Below, one piece after another: positions 48,755 through 62,310 of a stretch of 64,000 bases of DNA. The stretch covers positions 574,001-638,000 of the forward strand of contig VICG01000002.1 in NCBI GenBank assembly GCA_008692225.1, in the 5' to 3' direction. The position numbers were made by a program, and so were the translations under genes. Positions within the stretch are counted from its first letter, which is position 1, and every line of letters begins with the position of its first letter. Origin of the DNA: Monilinia fructicola. Taxonomy: Eukaryota; Ascomycota; Leotiomycetes; Helotiales; Sclerotiniaceae. The notes under the pieces were generated by a model. The model did not search any database, was not told the DNA's origin, and saw only the letters and a program-made list of their open reading frames with translations.

Positions 48755-50194
48755 TCATCCCGTAGGCATTCTCGGTATCCTGTTAATAGGGTGTTGCTTC
48801 TTTTTTTGAACTCTTCTCAATACAAGTGACATACTCTCCGTATCGTAATCCTGCTTCTTTGGATCCCAAGCTGCGATGACGTCAAAAACAAGAAAAGCCC
48901 TTTCGGCTTCAATTTCGACAAATCCCGAGACCTTGATAGAACCTCTTGGGTGTAGATTCTGCTTTGGTCGCAACTTCTTGGTCATCTCGACATATTTGAT
49001 TTTAGCTGCCATGATCGGTTTGGCGAATGACGAATGAATATCCTTGACACTATTCGCAAGGGCAGGAAGAATATCTTCTTTTAAGTTTGATTTTCCGGGT
49101 GATGCAGCATCCCCCCCAAGTTCTTTACTCTTATCACCCAGAGGCTGCTGTGGCGGTCCATCCTTCGCAGTCAATGGACCTTGAATACCCCCAGGAACCT
49201 TTTGTTGCCCATTCATTTCCTTGATCATTTTTTGTGACCGAAGTAATTGCTCCATCGATTGCTGAGCGGGACTTGTTGGCACTTGTACACCAAAAATTCC
49301 TGCGATACTCTTGAATTCTTCGGCAGCGAGTACTTTCACAAAGCTCCAGGAAGAATGAAAGAGGGCTACCGGCCAGAGAACGTTCCGTATTTTGTATACC
49401 GTTGAAGCATCGACGGGCTGTGTGACCCAGGAAATTGCATCGTCGGAGATTTCGAGCCTAATACGTATAAAGTATTGCACAATATGATTTTCTATAGTAA
49501 GAAACCTACCCAGATCTTTCAAACGATGGTGGTGGAGTTGAAGGGAAATCAATATCAAGCCAGACTCTCCTGGTTTTCATGCTTCTCCCGGCGATGGCTC
49601 GAAGCACTGTAGTTTTACTAGCAAAATTTCGCATGAATTCCGCCAAATCAGCTGGACAAATGTTAATTACGACTACGAATAATTTTAATTTGTGTGACGT
49701 AGTGGACGAACCTCTGAGTTTATCCAACAGTTTTGGCATCTTTGCTGAGCCTGATGAACTCTTGAAATTCTGGGTCGGTTCCTTTGTAAGGAATAGCAGG
49801 TAGTTGTTTTGTGGTACCGGGAAATGGTATAAACAATGGCGCCTCTACTTCTTGAAATTCCTCATCCGGTATATGTTTTGACGCCTCCTCCGCAGCTTTG
49901 TCTAAGGGAGAGAGGACTAGTCGACTGTAGACCTCAAAGCAAACATATGCTACTATGAAAGTGATCGCGACATTTCTAGAAACCATCAGCAAATGCGCGT
50001 TCCTGCAGACTCGATCTGAGCATACATACTTTGCTTTAACAGGTGCTTTCCTCAGTCGAACTGTTTGTATATTTTGGTCCAAGTCCTGCATATCGTTGCG
50101 CATTCAAGCGCATCGGTAATGGACTTATCGAGAAGACATTAGGTTGTAATCTCGCCCTTATAGTCGCTGCCCGTGGTTTAATGAATCGAAACAT
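48755..50194 (-). CDS. Conserved fungal mitochondrial membrane protein, unknown function (two frame changes)
   Basis: Start at 50194: MFRFIKPRAATIRARLQPNV is an Arg-rich mitochondrial presequence. A basic stretch TVRLRKAPVKAKN follows, then one membrane segment (VAITFIVAYVCFEVYSRLVL) and a soluble domain with PLFIPFPGTTKQLPAIPYKG, RAIAGRSMKTRRVWLDIDFP, SWVTQPVDASTVYKIRNVLW and IKVSGFVEIEAERAFLVFDV. Introns are supported at 50029-49976, 49711-49652 and 49509-49458. The frame changes by one base near 50076-50080 (CC in GGACCA) and near 49731-49734 (AAAA). Removing one base at each gives a continuous protein. I believe this is a conserved Pezizomycotina family but cannot name it. Topology suggests an inner-membrane protein with a matrix-targeting signal. 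Confidence 0.68.
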
Positions 50195-51163
<969 letters not shown>

Positions 51164-52332
51164 ATGAAGCTTTCCTCCAGCTTACTTTTGCCTTTACTGG
51201 TCAGTACAGCTTCTGCCGTATCAGATTCCGCTCGCGCCTATATCTTTGAAGGCCAAACAATGGCCAAATAATCAAGCATCACCTCCAGCTCTATCCCCCA
51301 ACGAAGCACGACTCGTTCTCGCACAACGATTAGGAGTATCACAATTTCACCACGTTGGATCGATTGGAAGTGATGCCGTTAAACATGTCAACAAGTTTGG
51401 AGGTCAAGTGAAATCATTATTCAAGGATGCGCCAAAGGATAAGGTGGCTGAGTTGGTTATGATTGTTGAGGGTGTATCAGAAGAAACGGCCGGACCATTA
51501 TTAGATGCTTGGTCTTCTATCAAACCAGCATTTACAATCTCAAACCCACCTTCTGTTAGGACGACACAAAAGTTGGCAGATGATTTGGAGTTACAGGTTG
51601 GAGAGGCAAAGAAATGCTCGTTAGACGATGCTATCAATCCATTCGCAGATGAATGCTGGAATGGAAAATCTAAGATTATGCACCTTGACTTGAATAGACA
51701 ATCAAAGGTATTGACCGTTTCTTATTTTGATAGAAATCAATTGGCTAACGTTGGAACAGAACAAGGATTTCATCAATACTTCCTTCGAACGATTGACTAA
51801 ATTCGCTTCTAAAGCAGAAAAATGAATGTGCTCGTTATCCTTATGCCCGATTCTCACAGAGGCAGCGGCTCCTATGGCTCTTATGTTAGACCTTCACAAA
51901 AGAAACTCTCTAGCAGACAAAACTTTGAAGAACCAATGGCTGAATTTGTCGATCACCAAGTACAAGAAGTTCCTAAATCCAATTCTTCCTACAAGAACAA
52001 TACTTTTATCAGGACAACTCTTCCAGTTTTGCCACGCCTCTTTGGACTCTTGTATCTCTTCCACCAACAACTGCTCATCAAATGGTGCCTGCTACAAGAA
52101 ATTCACCTCTCAATCCGGTGATTGCTTCGCTTGTAGATGCGGTGCCGATTCAGGACGTGGAGGATCTGCTTGCCAAAAAAAAGATATCAGTGGTCCGTTC
52201 TGGTTGATTTTCATCTCCAGTGTGGTTTTAGTTGGAATCGTTTCCTGGGGAATTGGCATGTTGTATAGCATTGGTGATGAAAAATTACCTGGTGTTATTG
52301 GTGCTGGTGTTTCTTCCGGCAAGACAAGATAA
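51164..52332 (+). CDS. DUF3844-type ER membrane protein (four frame changes)
   Basis: The start at 51164 gives a clear signal peptide (MKLSSSLLLPLLVSTASAVS). A luminal region follows with SPNEARLVLAQRLGVSQFHH, LNRQSKVLTVSYFDRNQLAN, FINTSFERLTKFASKAEK and MNVLVILMP. Then comes a Cys-rich EGF-like segment (CHASLDSCISSTNNCSSNGA, GDCFACRCGADSGRGGS), one membrane helix (WLIFISSVVLVGIVSWGIGM) and a short tail ending SSGKTR. This order is that of fungal DUF3844 proteins, thought to sit in the ER or vacuolar system and related to V-ATPase assembly factor Voa1. The frame changes near 51251-51260, 51758-51762, 51817-51822 and 52003-52007. Each is a one-base gain or loss in an A or T run. There is no intron at these points. 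Either sequencing error or a recent pseudogene. Confidence 0.7.
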
Positions 52333-52872
52333 TAGTTGAATGAATTCTGGAAGATGTGTATGTTTAGGTTCGAAGACTGAGATATTCAAGGGGCTTTCAT
52401 TTAATCCTGGTTGGCGTTTCATATGATGGAAGAGATCGAGAAACTTGTATTTGTTTGGGCTGCATAGTGGCCGGTGTACAGACATGGGTGTGTCAATTAT
52501 AGCAATGAAATTTCCTACAATCCTATTCAGGTTTTCAAAGGCACTATCTCCCTGTTCGCATGGCTTTCGTATTCCTCACCCTTACAAACACATGTATCTT
52601 CTACCAAGTGGTGTGATTGGTACATAAGACTATGACCATAATTTGATTTACGAGTGTCAGTGTCAGTCCTCGTCATCTTTGCCATCTTCCTTCCTCCCTC
52701 TCTTCCCTTCATTCATCCTCTATTCTCGAAAACAATACCCTGACCACAAATCCTTCCTCCATCAATTCCTAGATCTTCTCTTAGATATTGAATTCTGACA
52801 GAGATTGATACATATTTACTTTTTGGCCCACCAGGTCGTCCCATGTCAGAGCTTACATCTGTTCTTCATATA
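52333..52872. other. Intergenic, no gene seen
   Basis: The 3' flank of the DUF3844-type gene, with normal composition. Short frames lack any motif. Confidence 0.45.
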
Positions 52873-53127
52873 CTTGGCGTTGTTTTGGGTCAATGCCGGT
52901 CTAAAAAATTAACTAGAAGCGGAATTTTATTTTAAAAAAATTATAATAAATCAACGAATCCATTAAAAATTATAAATAATGCTTTATAGTATTATTAAGC
53001 TAAAAAATAAACGATTAGTATATTTAAAATTCTTAAAAATAGAAGTTTTATAATATGTAAAAAATAATTTAAAAGATATACTGTTTTGTAGATTTTTACC
53101 CCGGCATAGACCCAAAACAACACCAAG
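52873..53127. mobile_element. 255-base TA-flanked MITE
   Basis: CTTGGCGTTGTTTTGGGTC near 52873 pairs with the complement of GACCCAAAACAACACCAAG ending at 53127, and both are bordered by TA. The match extends inward through ATGCCGG for about 33-38 bases per arm. The interior is AT-rich and non-coding. These ends differ from the other two inverted-repeat families in the window. Confidence 0.78.
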
Positions 53128-56100
53128 TATTTCCAACTGAGTTGTTGGGTTCGTCTGTTCTCTCGATTTTTACGTTTGGGTGTGCGCAGTTAGATTTCTT
53201 TGTTGGTACTTGAGGGGGTGATGGCTGGTAGGTGGTCGGTGGTTTGGGTGGTTTGCTAATTTGGTTTGATTTGGTTGGCTTCATTCGCTTGGGGATGGAA
53301 GGAGGCGGGGATGGACTGTATTCTGCAAGTAACATGACACATCCCGCGCATATCTGCATTCTCCAACAACCCGCATCTCCTAATCATCGATCGCATTTAC
53401 TCTTCTCCTTTCTTATAACTCTTCGCGTTCAATACATGCATGGCGCTGGGTTGCCAGCAGTTGTTCTTGATCAATAATTACAGTGTGCCATAATTTTGAA
53501 ATTCGACATTGGTTGATTATATTTGTCCTAGTCGTCTGGATTCGATCGAATGGCTATAGTACCTCCTGTATTGAAGATGTCGATGTGCGTTTACAAGGTG
53601 ATTTCTGTGGGAAATGTATTTTTTGTATGGCAGCAAGTTGGGAGTTTTTGGTTTGATCTTTGGTTGTGGGTTTATTGTACGCTCTCTGGATTTGTTTATT
53701 ATCGTGCTGTGCGGTGTATGTACTTCAGTGAAAGACGCTAGTTGCTGTGCAAAGTAGTGGATGTTCTTTCGTAAAAGCTTTATATGATGGTATCGGATCG
53801 GTATCGTTACGCTGGTATGGTGCTCTGTGGCTGGACTGTTGCTTGTTCGTCATGCGAAGAGCTATGAATGATGTGAAGGATTCCCTGGGTAGAAGATATT
53901 GGCAGGTCATGGTTGGATGAAGCATACGATATGATATCTATGTAAGATTCACTTGATACCGTGACGTAGTAGCCATGCATTAGATAATTGCTGGAGCAGC
54001 TCGTATAGATTACAGAAATGGCAGACTAAACGGCCAGTGCTTAACCAAATCATTTGCTTCGACCTTCGAATGTTTCTGTTTCCAGCCCAACTCGAGACAG
54101 AGATTTTTACGTTGATGTTTACTCAGATGGCATAGTCCATGGCTGTCATTACCGCGACGCATAAATTCGCCAACAATTCTACAACAGATATTGTCATCCA
54201 AGTGTTGCAATGTCATCTCTAGAAGTTGGAGAGCCTTGTTTTTTCTTTCGAATGTGAAGTGGCGTGTCTATCTTTCTTTTTACCAAGCCGTCAATGTCTT
54301 CACGGTGGTTCTCACAACTCTGTGAAATTTTGTTGCGAGATAATTCAGCAAGATGATTTCCGGTAGCACATTCGGGATCGTTCCAATGAGATGGGTGAAA
54401 TCCAGCATAAGCGGCCAGTCCTGTAATCTGAGCGCTGGCTACTAAATAGCAATGTACAGGATACGTGTGGAATCTGATCTTGGTGTGATTCCTTTGACTT
54501 CAGGTCTGGATTTTCATCCTGGACGACGAATGAGACCGAGTGAGTCTGCTTTGCCAACTTTCTTTTCCTAGTGTTGTTCTCATCGAACGACTTGCGTCGG
54601 CAAGTAGCTGTTGCAAAGCCTCTTCTGTCAGCCATAGAATGCCTGGTACGCTTGAGAAGTCTTGCTTCTGATCAAGTGATGAAATCCAATCTCTTCACAA
54701 CTTCATTCAATAATTGGAGGCTCCCCAGCAGAAACGCAGTACTTGGGCAGAATTCCTTGAACCCTCTTTCTTGAATTGGAATGCTACTCATTAGTATACT
54801 TCCTAAAAGATAGATTCTTCATGTTAGCAGACCAACTGACACCATCTTCGTGCATTCGTTTACTTCTACTCAACCACTTCTACTCTCAATCCCACGTGTA
54901 TTGATCTACATAACACGATGTTGTAATGCTATTTTCTTGTTGACGTGAAAGGTATGTAACAGAGGTTTCTTTAAGTATCTAGCCATTAAAATAATTCAGA
55001 ATAAGTGCTCTTTTATTCCCCAATTTGTCCCTGGCACGCACGCTGACATGATTTCGTGTCAGAAAGCCAAACGGAATAACCACTAATCATCCGTATAACT
55101 CTAAAGTTCCAGTTGATTGAACTTCCGTGCAATTATCAATATTAGTTCGAGTCTATAAAGTTTGTATAAAATTTCATCATCATTAAAGCCGACATGCTAT
55201 TGTGTCGTTAAATAGACCTTGAATCAGACCCTTCAATCTTTCATATTCAAGAGCAGCTACTGATGCCAATGTCCTTCTCCATTAAACAAAGGCTCTTTTT
55301 TATATTCCGCTAATAAATGTGATCCGTCTTTTGTACAATCAGTTCTGCCCCAAATCAAACCATTTGTATTTTGGCTTGCTACTGCAATTAGCGGAACAGA
55401 CAGTATCTTTGTTACTAACCTCATATCCAACAGTGATCTGTAAGTTGAAGCTATTTAAGTCAAACTTCTCTCCTATTCACTTTTTCATCTTGGCTGTCTT
55501 TCTCTTACAAGTTTGCAAAGCAGAATGCTCGATATATAAACATACTCTTTCTACCTAATCTTGTGACCTCCAATTTGGCATTCTTTGAAGATGACGACAC
55601 AAAAATATGTATCAAGTACAGTTTCTCATTTGCTTCCCGGAAGTTTGTTTTGCAATTATGATGATACTTTTAGTGAAAAGTACTTTGATGGTGGGAAAAG
55701 CGCCACCTTATGATGACAAAAATATTCGATACGATAGCAGAACTTGCCTGTCTGACTTTGAGGGTATACAACAGGGTTGCGGAAGTGATAACATCACGAT
55801 TGGCATTCTCTCTGGTAGGGAGGACTGAAATTGAGAAAGCAGATGATATCTCATGAACCTCACAAAGCTTATGTGTGAGTGCAAAAAAGATAATCGTCAG
55901 TTGATTAGGTCGGTAAATACAAATTGTAATGTGGCAGCGCGACCACAATACCATTATAGGATGTGGACGAAGTTTCGCTTGTTGGTCATTATAGACTTTC
56001 AGAGGAACTTCCCATGTAGGGCAGCCTCCACAAATCAAGTTATTGGCAAGGAGATTGTGTTAATAATGCCAGTTCCCAAGTGCATTGGATTGACCTACCA

Positions 56101-59100
56101 TAGCCTGGAATTGCGATTCCTTTGTAACTTTAGTATTTGATGGGACTAGAACTCCTGATGAAAGGAATGCCTAAATGCCGAAGTCACAGGTCTATATCAT
56201 TGACACAAGCCGAAATTTCGTTCCGATAAATATTCCTTCAAGATCCATCACATAATTTTTTCTGCCTTGGCTTTCTTCAATGCATGGCATGAAGTATATA
56301 ACCATATTTCCTCTTCCTTCCTTTGACTTGCCAGGCACACCAAGTGGACAAAGTTAACAAAACTCCCCCGGTGACGGGATAATCTGGAAAAGGCTTAGGT
56401 GTAATGACCGGAGTTGATATTATTGACTTGCTTCCTTTCTCAATTTGTATCGAAACACCGTGACATCTGCGTCCCATAGATCTGAATCGACATTAACAAC
56501 AAGGTCCTAATAGCAATTAGTATAGGAACAACAGATGCATCATTTCTCCCCGGCAGATACACCATACAAAGTGTTATGGAAATCAAGAAGGCAATATACC
56601 AACTCGAGCTTAACGCTCAAGTGCCGACCAACTCTGTCGAATCCTGCATTGTCTACAAAGCGATTTATTGGGACGTTATTTCTTGATGACATAAAATCTA
56701 CATTATACAAGTTAATAAGAAGAAATAGTTTATCCATGAAAAAATAGGCTTATATACTAGCGCTTTATCTTGTGTTTGATCAACCAATGTTGAAGTGATA
56801 AATCTCAAACCCACTTCCCCTTAGTCACTCTCCTCTTATTCTCATAAAGACACTTAATTGATGATCAAATTCGAAATATTGATTCAATCTCTTCTCCAAA
56901 AATCTCCCCAACAAAAGACGAATCAGAACTTGTTATAGTTTCAGAAACTTAGTACCAAGGATGACGCAAGGTATATACTCTCTCTTTCGATCGTTCTTCT
57001 CTTCTTCATAAACCGTTTCATATATCGAAATGGAATGCAGAAACAGATAGGGAGCAGCGGATAGCTGGCTTATTTATGATGAGACCTCTGCAAGATTTAC
57101 TATTAGACGAATGTATATTCTGAGCATGCATCTAGATTCGATAGTGTAATCGTGTTGGAGTTTGATTGTCGATTATCAAAGTTTTCATGATCATGGTAAT
57201 ACTAAAGGTAATGACGATACAAATCAACCAGTATTTCAGAGTAGGTGACATCCAGAATATTACAAAACACCACACTATATTCATGATCACGTTCCAAATT
57301 CTGCGGAGCGCAGAGAACAATAAATGCTAATCAATCCTGGCGAGATTATGATGTATGGAAGACGTCAATCAACTGCAAGCGCCGCGACATCTTTTCCAGA
57401 GTTATCGAAAGAACCGGAGGGGAAATTGAAACAAAAATTCAAGGGCGAGCTTATACTTAAAGGATCAAAAAATATGAGTTTGACTACCTGGGACTCAATG
57501 CTAGAGCCCATCGCCCCCCTCTTTGTCATCTAATATTGAGTACATAGCTCCACTCTCCATGTCTATCGACGAGTGTAACTAGGCGTGATTCACCACTCAA
57601 GGCATCTGAATACTTCAGCATACAATTATCTTCACAGAGAAGGATGTCATCTACGAGTAGTGAGATGTGGGCAAAAGGGTGGCGTGGCTGGGAGATGATA
57701 CACTGTGCCTACTCAGAAAGGGGTCAGTTGAGTCAAGATTCAACTCGAGAGGAAGTGAGAGAGAAAGTGATTGAATAACTGGACAACCAGCTGCATTGGT
57801 TTTGGTAAGAAATGGATAGATACAACCCTGAAGATATTCTCCATAACCAACAGCAAGAGAAGGGCTCAAAGATAGTCAACAAACTTCCCTAATGCTAGAG
57901 CTTCTAAGAGACTCGTGGTTCTTCATGTGACCTATAGCTCCTGCATTATCCTGCTGTTGGTATCAACTTGATCAGTTGAACTTGTAAGTAATCAAATCCA
58001 TGTTGTTATAACCATCCTTCTTTTTTCTCTATATAATCTATAGGATGAAGAATTCTATAAAATCCTCAAGGAGCTAGCACGCCCACTACGGTTAGTCGTA
58101 GGCTATTATTCGTACAACTGCTCAAAAGCCACATGATCCATTTGCCGATACCTTCCAACGACCACTCTCCTATTGAAGCCCACTCATTAGTATACTGTAC
58201 CCACATCTGCCTCGGATCTTAGAATCTCATAAACTATCAACCTATCATTCCTCTTCACATCTGCTACATGGCAGCTCAAGAAGCGGTGTATCACTCGCGG
58301 TAAGGAGTTGTGTCATCTGAATCTAAATCTAAATCTAAATCTGTATCCTACGGGTATGTTTGCCAATGGAATGGCGATGACAGTGATGGGTGAGATAGCG
58401 ATGATAAGATACATGAACGATATGAAAATCAGAATGCGGTGAAAAAGCAAAATAGACGATGGTGAAAAAGACGAGAATCAAAAGATTAGCAGACACAATC
58501 TACAGCTTGGTAGGTATTCGCTTCCAAGCACTTGACCGTTCAGGTCTATCATCTAAAAATCGACCATCAATATATCATCTGGCATCTCTGAGCATCATTG
58601 TGACTACCAAGTAACAACTTGGCTTCAAACTCCCCGTTACAAAATTCATCGAGGGGGTAAAGCCCTTATATACATACTTCCCCCGCCTCGCGAATTGCAT
58701 GACCAATCTCTCTCCAAAAGCCCCTGGTGCTCCAAATACCAACTTTTCATTTTTCTTTCCGTTCCAAAAATCAAAATTCTCAAAAGACTATATAAACTTC
58801 TCATACACACCATTCCCTTCCTCCCATCCACAACTTTACATTTCCCTTTTCAATACTCAGTTTCTGGAACTACCAGTAAATTTGACATCTACTCATTGAG
58901 TCTTCCTCTGGTGGAAACCTCGGTTTCTGTTCTAGTCACTTGATCTCCGAAAGAACATATACATGTGTAGCTCCAAGCTTGAATCGATCATAAAATTAAC
59001 GTAAATGAATGGAGATGAGAGAGCGGATTTTAACAACAGTAACAGCAACAGCCACGGCAGCAACAGCCACAACAGCAACAGCAACGATAACAAGAATAAC

Positions 59101-59835
59101 CACCTTGAAATACATAGCAAGAGCCACAAGAAAGTGCATCAGCGACAAACACAAAGTTAAGATCGACGGTGGAGGATGATAACGATGATGATGATGACAT
59201 GAATGTGAATATATACAAACACCCAAGAGCCTCTCCCACAAACAGGCCCCTCCCAGAAACGAAACCCGATACCGATTTCCAAACAAGTTATTAATGAGCA
59301 CCACTCTACCCTAGAAGCGCCATTCAGCCAAGAGAGAAAATGCAGCAAAAAGACTCCAGGTATCTATACTAAGAGCCTGATACCCAAGCCAAAGTATCCC
59401 CGATTGATATCTTCCCAGGTTCAGAAAGAGATGAAAGAATGGACGCATGGACATTAGATTGTCTGCTATTTCATCTCATGATGATGCGCAGGACTAGAGT
59501 ATAAAAAATCATGAACATGTGGTTCAGGGCGTGAATGATGGCGTTTTGAAAACTGACGTAAATGTACATGGAAGGTAAATTAAAGGGCGGCCGATTACTC
59601 CCCAGCTAGCTATGTTCCTCGCTTCTCGAGCGACTTCTGTCGTTCCGTATTTGTAGGATCCGTGACACATGAAGTCATTTAGTCATGACCTTGGACTGTG
59701 CTATGCACTCGATGCCCTTTATTTTCATACTCCTATTTCATGAAATCGTATTGGGCTCCCCTCTCGCCTCTCGGCATATACCCAGCGTGACCTTATTCTC
59801 CTCGATTACCCCTCCAGATCCAACCTCCTCTTCAA
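53128..59835. other. 6.7 kb without a recognisable gene
   Basis: Base composition is close to that of the coding blocks, yet no frame over about 120 codons occurs and none resembles a known family. A CAACAG-type run lies at about 59030-59075, and AAATCT hexamers at 58320-58343. Two short hydrophobic frames (55319-55558, + and 57132-57320, -) are noted but unsupported. It could hold non-coding transcripts or old pseudogenes that I cannot identify. Confidence 0.45.
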
Positions 59836-61020
59836 TCATGACGTTCCACGACCATGACTCCCCACATCAGTCCCATCAATTTCATGCACCGTTCTTCCCG
59901 CCTCCATCTCACTCAACACCGGCGCAAAATATCCCTTCTTATCCCGAATTCCTATCCCCCCTGCCTCTCCCAAATTACCCCCAACACGCCCCGTCCCCAT
60001 TTCACTAGGGGCATATGCCCCTTGAGGAGAATAACCGTACCCCTGCGCAAATGGACCTCCTCGAGCGTTCTGGTACCCCTGTTCTGGATAACCTGCTTCG
60101 TGGTTTTTAGGAATCTGAGCAGATTTTTGCGCGCGCGTCTTCTTCTCCAGAGGAGAAATCCTACAAGTCCTAATGCAAGGATCCCACATGGAATACCGAC
60201 GCCTGCGCCTATGGCTGCGTTGTGGGATGGTGGAGTTGCGGATGGAAGGGGTGTGGTGGATGTTTCCAAGGCGGGGGGTGTCACTATTGTGCTGGAAGCG
60301 AACACTGTGGTTGAGGTAGAGGCGGTGACTGAGGATATGGATGATGAAGAAGTAGAAGTAGAAGTAGAAGTAGAAGTGGAAGTAGTAGTAGATGATGATG
60401 ATGATGATGTGGAAGATGAGACGTAGTTGAGGGGTACTTGAGCGAGAACTGTGGCAACAGGTGAAATGTTGAATATATCTGAATCGTTATCGCAACAGGC
60501 AAAACTTCCTACACCGTTGGCTCCAGTATCACAACAGCTTTTTTGTCAGTCCCTGAGTATTTCAGAATTGATACATAGAACATGATAGAACATACTATTC
60601 TGTTGTTGATGTAATGGCTCCATGACAAAATCTTATTACCAGCTGTTGAACTGCGAGCATCTAATCATGGTTTAGTATTTTCAACCAACAACGTTCTTCT
60701 CGTACTTACAAATCGTACACTGATTCAAACAAGCTGGGTCTTTCCATGTAGGATCTGTACACCCAACTCTCAAATAATCTTGGACCTCTCCATTTGCTTG
60801 TTGACAAACCCCGTTGGAGAAACATATAGCACCAGCTTGACAACATGAAACTATGACCTGTCGTTGAATTGTCACATCTATATCCTGCATTATAATTGTG
60901 TGCTCCATTTATAACATAACATGTTGTCGGTCTATCTTCTGTTGAAGCCGATGCAAATAATGGTAAGGAAAGAGAACAAAGTAATAAGAACTGTTTTCCT
61001 CTGGATATTCGAAAAGCCAT
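59836..61020 (-). CDS. Secreted-type Cys-rich, Ser/Thr-rich single-pass membrane protein (frame changes)
   Basis: The start at 61020 opens a signal peptide (MAFRISRGKQFLLLCSLSLP). A Cys-rich ectodomain follows (CCQAGAICFSNGVCQQANGE, GCTDPTWKDPACLNQC, then CCDTGANGVGSFACCDNDSD). After it come a Ser/Thr stalk, a membrane helix (GIPCGILALGLVGFLLW) with RRRR stop-transfer, and a Gly/Tyr-rich tail (AGYPEQGYQNARGGPFAQGY). The layout resembles Wsc/Mid2-like surface proteins but lacks a WSC domain. Likely exons are 61020-60710, 60660-60596 and 60537-59836. One T too many near 60848-60850, one A too few near 60124-60128, and a phase conflict across 60660-60537 suggest at least three one-base errors. 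I know similar cysteine-patterned proteins from other filamentous ascomycetes. Their function is unknown. Confidence 0.6.
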
Positions 61021-62274
61021 TATGTTTATCAGGAAAATATCCGTATGGCAAATAGGGACGAGGCAGGTATTTGAGTGTCGAATGCTGGAGAAGTATGGAT
61101 GATATGAGCGTGACACAGGCTGAAGGTAAATAAGACCACTGATGTCAAAATGCGATGAAGTGCAGAGTGGTCTAGAGACTTATATTGATATACTAGCCTC
61201 TGGATTTAACATTTCCAATTCCGATGAGAAAATGATCTGCAACCCAACCAGATATAGTAGGTGAAGTTCGACTTCGAATTCAAAAGGATAGCAAAGAGAA
61301 AGAATGAATGAATGAATGGAAAGAAGAAGAAAGAATGGTCAGCTGGAGCTCATGGAACAGCTGAGTATAAGGAGGTATTAACAAAACTCGCCTTGCACAT
61401 GAAGTACCCTAGGTATTTGTACGTGAAAGGATTATATGGGTCTTATGGACCTAGCCCCGTCATCTTATTTCCCGTCTTCAAGACGACTCGGCATGAGAAG
61501 TTAACAGGGCGTTGATACCCCCCAACCCATGAACCAGCACGAGCAATCCAAAAGATCCAATCGACTCCATCCATTAACCTGAACAAGGTGTATCGGAAAA
61601 AATTTCTAGGAACCCGTGAGCTCAAAATCTCATCTCTCCTTCAACATATTCAAGCTTTCTTTCTGTCTAACAGGAGGATTTAGTTTGAAGATTTTATAAG
61701 CGCGCTGTGTATATTACCTGACAGACCGGGAGGAACAATTAAGTATGAAGACCGATCACCAATATGAAACATGGAAGGATTTTCAACCTGGAAGTTGTGG
61801 ACCCTCAACACGATATCTTTTGTTGACACTGGACAGCAGTAGATGAGTTGAATGGTGCTGACAGCATAAGCAAATTTGAATGAAGGGGTCGAGAGCTTTG
61901 AAGCACTGAAGATCGCGATTAAATTAAGCTTGTAAGCGAAACCGATCAATGATTGATGATTGATGATTAAATAACCTTACTCTAGAACTAATATATAACC
62001 TTATACTCGTAGAACTATTGACCAATCGTATCTACTATGCGCATCTAGCAGTCCAATGAGAATCCCGCAACAAATCAGATTTCGAGCTCAAGATTGACCG
62101 AAAACAGCTAGCCTGGTACAAAGATCATCAACTCGACCCTTACGGACGTACCGTGCCGTTCAGGGGTAGCTTAAGTGTGTATTCCAGGTCAATACTACCC
62201 TCCCACGTTTCTTACGGTTGAAATTAAGATAAAGTATCAACCACGCACCCTCAATCGACGACGTTAACACTAAT

Positions 62275-62310
<36 letters not shown>

